From positions 1,302,001 to 1,366,000 of the forward strand of contig NZ_CP062938.1 of assembly GCF_014898155.1 (NCBI RefSeq): 64,000 nucleotides of DNA, in the 5' to 3' direction. A program made the translations under genes and the position numbers. Shown here one piece after another: positions 20,756 through 28,500 of this stretch (position 1 is the stretch's first letter; every line of letters starts with the position of its first letter). The notes beneath the pieces are model-generated. The model was not told the origin of the DNA. It searched no databases and saw only the letters and a program-made list of their open reading frames with translations. The stretch is from Bifidobacterium eulemuris. GTDB lineage: Bacteria > Actinomycetota > Actinomycetes > Actinomycetales > Bifidobacteriaceae.

Positions 20756-21310
20756 GCCTCCTACTTCACAACCGATGTCAGTTTAGCCCACTTCATGACG
20801 CGTATGTGACCCTTTGGTTACAAACCATCCACTTCGGTGAGCCCATGTTCCGGTGCCACTCGGCGAGGGCCGAAGTCCCCACTTGCGTCCCACCGGCGAA
20901 TGACTGCGGTGTTATTGTTGTCCCGTCTCTCGACATCGTTCGCACCATCGCCCGCCTCCTTACTGCCAAGCGGCCCGCACGGCGTTTCGCCTCGGGTTCA
21001 CGCCATTCGTCGCCATTCTTCGTTATTGGTCACATACGCTTCGTTGTGTATGGTTTGCGTCCGGCACGCGTCGCTCACCGATGAGGGACGGACCGCACAA
21101 ACCATAGAATACGGATTAATCCGGCGCGGCACAAGCCGCGTCCCGGGTTCGCGCATGGCCTATGCCCGCTTGTCCTTTCCATGTCTCGATATGTGGAACC
21201 CGTCTCGCTTGCGATGCGGACCGCTCGGCGCGTCCCATCGCATCCCATATGCCATACGGATATGTGGGCATGGGAGGATACGGGAGATAACGTGAGGCGG
21301 GGAGGGCCGG
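20756..21310. promoter_or_regulatory. Long gap upstream of the ATP synthase operon
   Basis: This 555-bp stretch has no supported gene. It must contain the atp promoter; TAAACT, about 35 bp before the atpB ribosome site on the minus strand, is a candidate -10, without a convincing -35. Near 21243-21268 CCCATAT and ATATGTGGG can pair and may end metA transcripts. I see nothing else definite. Confidence 0.35.
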
Positions 21311-22354
21311 CTATGCCCGCGAATCCGCGACCACGCCGTAGCCGTCGCGCAGGAAGGGCGTGAAGCCGTCCTTTCTGGGACTTCCCGGCTCATGGCGGAT
21401 GGAACGGTCGGTGCCCAAACGCTTTTCGGCGCGCAGGCCCGGCACTTCGGTCAGATCGTACGGCGTGGTCTGGTAGACCCAGTTCAGCCAGTTGCGCCAC
21501 AGCAGATTGCCGTGCGCGCGCCACGAGAACAGCGGTTCCAGCGAGGGATCGTCGTGCGGGAAGTAGTTTTTGGGGAAGGGCACGTTGGTCATGCCTTTGG
21601 CCATATCGCGCTCGTATTCCTCGGCGAGCGTGCTTTTGCCGTATTCCCAATGCCCCAACGCGAACACCTCGGAGAAGTCGCGCGCGGCGACGAGTCCCGG
21701 GCCGGATTCCGGCCCCCAGGTGAGCACCTGCAGGTCGGGATGGGCGGCGATGTCGTCCTCGTTCACGCCGGCGAGACGCGAATGCGGCTGCAGCGCGATC
21801 TCGTCGAAGCCGTTGGTCAGGAAGCAGTACTCGTCCTGCAGATACTGCGGGAACACGCCGAACAGTTTCTGCGGCAGATCGACCTTGCCCACGTGATAGC
21901 GGTAATGCAGCGCGCCCATCGCGCCCCAGCACAGATACATGGTGGAGAACACATGGGTCGACGCCCAATCGAGAATCGTCTCGAATTCGCGCCAGTAGTC
22001 CACCTCTTCGAAGGCGAGATGCTCCACCGGCGCTCCGGTGACCACGAAACCGTCGTAGTAGTTATTCTGGAACCGATCCAACGTCTCGTAGAAGGTGACG
22101 AGATGGTCGGCGGAGACATGCGTGCCCTCATGCGTGGAGGTTTTCATGAAGTCGATCTCGACCTGCAGCGGCGATTTGGAGATCAGACGCAGCAGCTGCG
22201 TCTCGGTTTCGATCTTCTTGGGCATGAGATTCAAAATCACCAACTTGAGCGGGCGGACGCGCTGACGCTCCGCCTCGGGCTTCTCAAGCGCGAAGATGCG
22301 CTCCGAATCGAGGATGTCTCGGGCCGGCAGACCACTGGGGATTTTGATAGGCAT
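21311..22354 (-). CDS. metA: Homoserine O-acyltransferase, MetA family (acetyl type predicted)
   Basis: This 347-aa cytoplasmic enzyme activates homoserine for methionine synthesis. The catalytic Cys142 (YLCWGAMGALH), His235 and Glu237 (LGHWEYGK) fall at the same numbers as in E. coli MetA. Residue 111 is Glu (GAPVEHL), the residue associated with acetyl-CoA specificity; Gly at that site gives succinyl-CoA use. It is about 40 residues longer at the C-terminus than E. coli MetA. ATG 22354 is preceded by CATAAT 7 nt upstream; the longer frame to 22537 covers the tRNA and is rejected. Confidence 0.93.
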   Translation of the reverse strand: MPIKIPSGLPARDILDSERIFALEKPEAERQRVRPLKLVILNLMPKKIETETQLLRLISKSPLQVEIDFMKTSTHEGTHVSADHLVTFYETLDRFQNNYYDGFVVTGAPVEHLAFEEVDYWREFETILDWASTHVFSTMYLCWGAMGALHYRYHVGKVDLPQKLFGVFPQYLQDEYCFLTNGFDEIALQPHSRLAGVNEDDIAAHPDLQVLTWGPESGPGLVAARDFSEVFALGHWEYGKSTLAEEYERDMAKGMTNVPFPKNYFPHDDPSLEPLFSWRAHGNLLWRNWLNWVYQTTPYDLTEVPGLRAEKRLGTDRSIRHEPGSPRKDGFTPFLRDGYGVVADSRA

Positions 22355-22430
22355 GCCTCCCATTATGGCAAGGCGTGGGATATTCGCGATTCCGCCGCGC
22401 GACGGCGGCGCGCGAATGCGACACGCCGGA

Positions 22431-22458
22431 TTGACGGATCGGAAAAGCTGAGTATTGT
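22431..22458 (+). promoter_or_regulatory. Promoter of initiator tRNA
   Basis: TTGACG at 22431-22436 and TATTGT at 22453-22458 with a 16-nt spacer lie 27 bp upstream of the tRNA. Confidence 0.6.
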
Positions 22459-22485
22459 AGATAGAGCTGCCTGATGGCAAGCCGA

Positions 22486-22562
22486 CGCGGGGTGGAGCAG
22501 CTCGGTAGCTCGCTGGGCTCATAACCCAGAGGTCCATGGTTCAAATCCGTGCCCCGCTACCA
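22486..22562 (+). tRNA. Initiator tRNA-Met (CAT)
   Basis: The 77-nt tRNA includes encoded CCA. The anticodon stem has the three consecutive G-C pairs (CTGGG CTCATAA CCCAG) that mark initiator tRNA, and the first acceptor pair is a C-U mismatch, also an initiator trait. Confidence 0.96.
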
Positions 22563-22568
22563 ACGAAA

Positions 22569-22600
22569 GCTAGGAATCACAACGATTCCTAGCTTTTTTC
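22569..22600 (+). terminator. Terminator of initiator tRNA
   Basis: GCTAGGAATC pairs with GATTCCTAGC around a short loop and is followed by six T. Confidence 0.93.
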
Positions 22601-22670
22601 GTTTTCTCCGATTGTGCCGGGCAGCGCATTCCGGACAAAATCTGGACAACGCGACTTTCGCCGCCTGCCG

Positions 22671-23885
22671 TCACGCCCTCTCCGGACACGGTGGACGGAT
22701 ACGCGTATGACGGGCGGAGAGCGCGCGGAGCAGCCGGTGCTCCTCGAGACTGACGGCGACCATCGCGCCGCAGAGCGCCAGCCAGGATACGCCGCCGAGC
22801 GCCATGAAGACGATGCCGCCGAGACGCGGCACCTCGCCCGACGCCGAAACGCTCTCGCCGCTCGATGTTTCGTCGGCGTCGGACGGCGGCGCGCGCACGC
22901 CGGAAACCACCAGGCGTTTCGTATTGCCCAATCCCACGCAGGTGAGCAGACTGACGCGGTCTTCGCCGGATTCCAATCCGAACAGATCGGTGCGGTTCGG
23001 CTCGACCACCGCGATGCCGTCGATGCGGTAGCGCATGGTCGTGCCCGCCACATGCAGGGAGAATTCCTGCCCAAAGGTCAGCGTGTCCAGACGGGAGAAC
23101 ATCGTCGCGTCGGCCAAACCGGTGTGCGCGCTGAGCACCACATGACTGCCCACGCACGCGCCATCCGCGTCCGTCACGACATCCACGTCACCCACGCCGC
23201 CCACGTCATTCGCGCCCGCCATGCCTTCCGCATCCGCCGCGCCGCCCACACCCATCGCGCCATCCACGCCCGCCGCGTTTTCCGCGCCGTCCACGCCCTC
23301 CATGCCATCCGCGACGCATGCGGATTCGACCGGCAGACTGGAGCCGTACAGGTGGCCGGCGCCACGCAGCAGGGTGGCCGCGCCCGTGCCGTGATAGATG
23401 GGCAGCCGCACGCCGATCGCCTCGATGGCGATCGACCCGATATACCCGGTGCCGTCCATATCAAGCGCGTTTCGGTAGGTGCGGTCCGAGACGCTGCGCG
23501 CGCTATCGTCGCCACCCATGGGATCGACCGCTTCGGCGCGCATCACCGTGCCGAAGGTCTCCACCGATCGGTTGTACGCTTGCGCCAGTATGATCTGCTC
23601 GCGCACCAAGGCGTCGCCGCGCATATCGATATCCGCGTCCGTCGTCTGCGCCACCGACTGCAGACGCGCGTCCTCTTCGGCCCGCCACATCAGCGGGACG
23701 GCGACCGCCAACAGTCCTATCAGCACAGCCGTCACACCCAGAAGCCGCGCCGCCCACGCGCGCGACATACGCGCGCGCAGACGTCTACGGAACACCAAGT
23801 CGGCCGCATGGCCACCGTCAGTCGCGTCGCGGCCAGCGACTTCGCCTGCGAAGAGACCGTTCCATGCGGACCGCCCGTCCATCAC
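22671..23885 (-). CDS. Class C sortase with low-complexity insertion
   Basis: The 404-aa pilus-polymerising transpeptidase has an N-terminal membrane helix (LLGVTAVLIGLLAVAVPLMW), a lid-like motif DPMGG, the catalytic His in SAHTGL, the catalytic Cys in LLTCVGLGN and the Arg in KRLVVSG, then a C-terminal membrane helix. The Cys and His motifs differ from the usual TCTPYG and TGHRGL. Between YGSSLPV and SHVVLSAH an extra stretch of about 60 residues rich in Gly, Ala, Val, Asp and Met is encoded by degenerate short tandem repeats. The start overlaps the upstream pilin stop by 4 nt. It is expected to link the pilins encoded upstream. Confidence 0.88.
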   Translation of the reverse strand: MMDGRSAWNGLFAGEVAGRDATDGGHAADLVFRRRLRARMSRAWAARLLGVTAVLIGLLAVAVPLMWRAEEDARLQSVAQTTDADIDMRGDALVREQIILAQAYNRSVETFGTVMRAEAVDPMGGDDSARSVSDRTYRNALDMDGTGYIGSIAIEAIGVRLPIYHGTGAATLLRGAGHLYGSSLPVESACVADGMEGVDGAENAAGVDGAMGVGGAADAEGMAGANDVGGVGDVDVVTDADGACVGSHVVLSAHTGLADATMFSRLDTLTFGQEFSLHVAGTTMRYRIDGIAVVEPNRTDLFGLESGEDRVSLLTCVGLGNTKRLVVSGVRAPPSDADETSSGESVSASGEVPRLGGIVFMALGGVSWLALCGAMVAVSLEEHRLLRALSARHTRIRPPCPERA

Positions 23886-25549
23886 CGGCCGCCGATCCTA
23901 CGTGACGCGCGCAGCGCCAGAGCCCCGCCGCCCGCGATCAGCGAAACCGCGACAACCGACATAATGGTGCGCATGGTGCTGCCCGTCATCGGCAGTTGGG
24001 TCATCGAGGTGAGGTTCACGATATTGACCTGCCGCGCGTTCACGGTGTCGATGGAGGCGAGACCGTCACCGTCCTGCTTGGTCATGCTCAGCGTGGTGCC
24101 TTTCGCGTCGGTGGCCACCGACACACGGAACGTCGGCTTGAACACGGACAGGTATCCCTGCGGCGTCGAGACTTCGACGATCTCGTATTCCCCGTCCATG
24201 CCGTTCAATACGGCCTTGCCGGCGGGAATGTCGCCGACCAGTCCGGCACCCTGCTGGTTGTCCGCCAGTGTGTACGTGCCCGTACCGGTGTTCGAGAACC
24301 TGAGCGCGTCCCCGGATCGCAGGCCGCCCTCCACCTTATATATGTGGAAGCGGGCGCCCAATGCGGCGTCGATGGCGGCACCCTGCCCGTCGATTTTGTT
24401 CAGACTGAACGATCCGGTGTATGCCGTGACGGTATTGCCCGGCACCTGGCGCATCACGCCCTTGTTTCGCTGGTCGGCGGTGTGGTCGAGTCTGACGGTG
24501 TTCGGATTGCCCGCTCCCGCGATCACGCCCTGCGTGTTGATGCTCGCGCGGTAGTCGATCCGGATGTTCACCCCCGGCGCGAACAGCGTGCGCAACGCTT
24601 CGGTGGCGAGGATGTCGTCGCCCGCGCCGCCCATCGTCCAGGTGACGGTACGCTCCGAAACCGTTTCCGTGAACTGTTCCGACTGCAACGCCTTGCCGTT
24701 CACTTCGATGCCGATCAACTCGCCATAGGTCAGCCCTTCGCCCAAGGTGTCCACCACATGCAGTCGGTAGCCGTCGTAGCCGGTCCAGTTCGGCACCTGC
24801 TGGGTGATACGGTAGGTGATGGATTCGCCGATGGCGGCGTGCGTCGCGTCGACGGTTTTGGAGGCCCCTCCATCGGATTCGACGATTGCCTTCACCGGAG
24901 GCGCGACCGAGGAGAGCTTGATCTGCGCCACACCCAACGCCATTGTCGCGAAGCTTTTCCCTCCGGCCTTGGTGCTCACGATCATCGGCAGCGACGCCGG
25001 CGTGCCCGCGGCGGTGGAGTCGAGGATGAGATACACCCCGGGCGTGAGCCCCGAGAATGTGGCCGTGACGTCGTTCACCGTCGCATTGATCGTCGCCGAC
25101 GACGAGACCGTGGCGTCCCGCGCGAGCAGACCGGCCAATTCACGCAGCTGGCCGGACCATTGCGGAGAAGCGTTCTCACGCAGATTCGTCGACACCCATT
25201 TCATGGGATTCTTCGCATCATAGGAGGGTTTCTGCACGCCGTCCTTGGCGGCGTCGGTATCGATCTGATCCAACGCGGATGCGATGGCCTGCATGAGCTT
25301 GCCGTTGGTGCTCATATCCACGCCGGTAAGCACGCTGCCGTCGGTTTGGGCGGCAATGTATTCGGCCAGATTCGCGGCGGTGAGCCGATGCCCGTCAAGG
25401 GAGTCGGCGGAGCTGATGGCGATGCTCTCCTTGACGGAGAGATTCACGGCGGAGTCGGCGGCGAGCGCGCCGGGAGCGACGCCCGCGACGGCGAGCAGCG
25501 CGATGGCCGCCGCCGCGGCAAGGGAGGCGATGGTGGAGGTGCGGGTCAT
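23882..25549 (-). CDS. Backbone pilin, internal start within the fusion
   Basis: ATG 25549 is preceded by GGAAAGGA at 7 nt, followed by a signal peptide (TRTSTIASLAAAAAIALLAV) and a 555-aa SpaA-type pilin. Features are an N-terminal isopeptide-type domain, DHTADQRNKGVM, a second domain with the E-box-like YEIVEVSTPQGY, and the sorting signal LPMTG followed by a hydrophobic helix and RR. Size and layout match a major pilin. Its stop overlaps the sortase start by 4 nt. It may be made on its own despite the lack of an upstream stop codon. Confidence 0.85.
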   Translation of the reverse strand: MTRTSTIASLAAAAAIALLAVAGVAPGALAADSAVNLSVKESIAISSADSLDGHRLTAANLAEYIAAQTDGSVLTGVDMSTNGKLMQAIASALDQIDTDAAKDGVQKPSYDAKNPMKWVSTNLRENASPQWSGQLRELAGLLARDATVSSSATINATVNDVTATFSGLTPGVYLILDSTAAGTPASLPMIVSTKAGGKSFATMALGVAQIKLSSVAPPVKAIVESDGGASKTVDATHAAIGESITYRITQQVPNWTGYDGYRLHVVDTLGEGLTYGELIGIEVNGKALQSEQFTETVSERTVTWTMGGAGDDILATEALRTLFAPGVNIRIDYRASINTQGVIAGAGNPNTVRLDHTADQRNKGVMRQVPGNTVTAYTGSFSLNKIDGQGAAIDAALGARFHIYKVEGGLRSGDALRFSNTGTGTYTLADNQQGAGLVGDIPAGKAVLNGMDGEYEIVEVSTPQGYLSVFKPTFRVSVATDAKGTTLSMTKQDGDGLASIDTVNARQVNIVNLTSMTQLPMTGSTMRTIMSVVAVSLIAGGGALALRASRRIGGR

Positions 25550-28500
25550 GATGGTGTCCTTTCCGATGATGGTGGTTGGGGTGCGCCTCGCGCCGACGAC
25601 GGCAAGACCGCCGATCAGCGCGAGGAACAGAAGAGGCACGGCCGCGGCGTGGCCGCCCGCGAAGGGCAGCAGGCCGATGGTCGGGCTGGTGACGACCACG
25701 CCGGCATCGACGTGGCCGTGGGAGGGAGCGACGGAGCTGAGCGTCAGCACACCGGCGCTGCCGTAGTCGATGGCACGGTCGCTGGCGTCGGAATCATTGA
25801 CGCCATTGCCTTGCCCGGGGAGGGTGAAGCCATGTCGCGCGTCGCCCAAGGCGAACCAGATACGGTAAGCGCCCATGGCGAGCCTGTCGAAAACGTATCG
25901 TCCGTTCTCGTCGGTGACGGTTTCGTCGATTTTGGTTTCGCCGCCGGAATCGTCCACCGACCACAGGGCCACGGTCACCGACCCGTCGATCAGGCGTTCG
26001 CCGGCGTCGCGCAATCCGTTCGCGTTGCCGTCCAGCCAGGCGAGGCCGCCGATCGACCCCAGCACGGGCGCGTCGGAGTCGGCGGGGATCATCGCGCCCA
26101 CTTGGTCGCAGGAGTCCTCGTTGCCCGCGGCGAAGGAATGTTCGAGTTCGGCCGACGCGTAGTCGCCACCGCTGCGGCAGGTAGCGTTGCCGACGATGTC
26201 GTGGGTGGCGGTGTGCAGACGCGCGGCATCGGGGGCCGCGGGTTTGCCGACGCCGGCCGCACGCGCGTGGGGAACGCCCGCATACGGCGTGTTCGGGGAG
26301 TCGAACCACGCCTGGTTGACGATGGGCCGGCGTTGGTCGGATCGCATCACCGTGCCGCTGAAGTGGAACACCACCCGCGCGCCGGGCGCGATGGCGGCCG
26401 GGATGCGGTAGGAGCGTTCGACAAGGTCTCCCGTCCGGCTCACGCTGACTGGCGTGACCGGCACGGCGGTGCCATCCGAAAGATCGCCGGCTTCGCGCAT
26501 GTCGATCAGCGTGGGCACGGCCACGGTGGCGACGCTCGGCCCGAGACCGAGGGCCCCGCGTTTGCCGGAACCGGTGCTTCGGATACGGCCGTCCGCGTCC
26601 AACGCGAAGGTGGCCGCGCCATTCGCCATCGCGATATGCGTGTGATCGTCGCGCACCAGTCGGGGTGTGACGCTTGCGGTGGCGGTGCCGTCGCCGAAGA
26701 CGCCGGAGGTGTTCGGTCCCCACATCCAGACATGCCCTTGCGTGTCGATCGCGGCCTTCACTATGCCTCCGGCGATGGAGGTCCATGTCCGCGTCGGCAT
26801 AAGCGCGGTGGGTGTGGCCTCGGATTGGGCGTCGATGCCGAGGGTCCATTGCGTTCGTTGGGATGCGTTGCGCCCCCATACCCAGAGTTTGCCGGAGGCG
26901 TCCAGGGCGAGCACGGTGCAGTTGGTGAGGTTGCCGGAGGTGACGACGTCGCGCCATGTGCGGTTGGTCATCACCTTGGCGGGAGAGGTGCGTCCGCCGG
27001 TGGTGCCGTCGCCCAATGCGAGACAGCTGCCTTGCGATGAGAACCGGCAGTTGTCTCCCCAGCTCCACAGATGCCCTTGGGTGTCGATGGCGAACGCCGC
27101 GCCGGTGCCGGCCTGCACCACGGAGAAGGTTTGTTCCAAGTCCAGACGGGTGGGTTCGACCCATGCGGACGCCAGGGATGAGGTGGCGGGCCGTCCCACG
27201 CCGAGGCCGTCGCTGAGCACGCCCCAACTCCACAGTCTGCCTTGCGGGTCGATGGCGAGGGTCAGTTCGCTGGACACGCTGATGCTCGCCCATGTGCGCT
27301 CCGGCATCACCGCATGCAGGGTGGAGAAGCCGGTTTTGTCGTTCCAGGCGTAGTTGGCGGCGCTGCCGGTGTCGCCCAACACATTGCGCTGGTTCTGCCC
27401 CGCCGCCCACAGGTGGCCTTGCGAGTCGAGGGCGAGCATGCCGTTGGTGGCCGTTTCGACCGCCGTGAAGGTGCGGTCGGTGGGCACCCTGGTGGGCACG
27501 TGGCGGTCCGTGGTGTCGCCGAGCCCCAATTGTCCGTAGTCGTTGCGCCCCCAGCTCCACAATCGTCCTTGAACGTCGATGGCGTAGGCGAAGGTGCCGC
27601 CGGAATGCACGGAGGCGAACGTGACCTCGCTGTCGGGCGTGTGGGCGAGGGTGCCGGCCGTGGCGGCGAGCGCGGTGACGTCGCCGCTGGTGCGGTCCGT
27701 CAGCATGCCCTCGGCGTCGATGGTGAGGTCTCCCGCATTGTCGACGACCACATCCCAGGCGACCGTGCATGCCTTGGCCGTATCGTCGGGGCATTCGAGT
27801 CTGGTCTGGGTTTTGTCGACGGTGATTTTCGGGTCCGGCGCGTCGTATCCGAAGTTCACATCCGCCAGCGTCTCGCCGACGTCCAGCGCGATGCGGTCGC
27901 TGGAGTCCGTGGCCCGCGTGCCGACGCGCGCGTTCCATGTGGCGGTGTTGCGCACCGTATGCGTCCGCCCGTAGTAATCGTCGCGCTGGCGGGGCACGCC
28001 GTGTTCGCCGTCGCGGGTGACGCGCACGAGGTAGTCGCCGTGCCGCAGCCGGTCGAAACGATAGCTGCCGTCGGCCGCGGTGCGGGTGGTGGCGAGCGCG
28101 GTGCCGACGGCCGCTCCTTGCTCGTCCGTCCGCCATAGGCCGACGCTGACGGAGGCGATGCCGGATTCCGCCGCGCCTATCCGCCCGTCGCCGTTCTCGT
28201 CCCACCACAGACGGCCTGCGATCGAGGCGTCGGATACGAGGATGCGGGCGGGCCAGGGCATGGTGGCGACCGTGGCGCCGGCGCTGAAACGGCTGCGGCC
28301 GATCCACAGATGGTAGCGGTCGTCTGTCTGGTTGCCGTCGGCGGATAGCGTGATCTCTCCTTGCGCGCAGGCCATGCGCGTGGAGGTGCGGGTGAACGGC
28401 GAGACGATGCGGATGGCGGTGACGCGCGCCCGTTCGGTTGGGGAGAGCGTGTCCCAGGCGCGCCACTGGTAGTCGTCGGGATCGTCGGAGTATCGTTCGT

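Noticed and set aside
23996..27040. 1014-codon plus-strand frame
   Set aside because: Antisense shadow of the pilus fusion gene; GC-rich third positions keep the opposite frame open.
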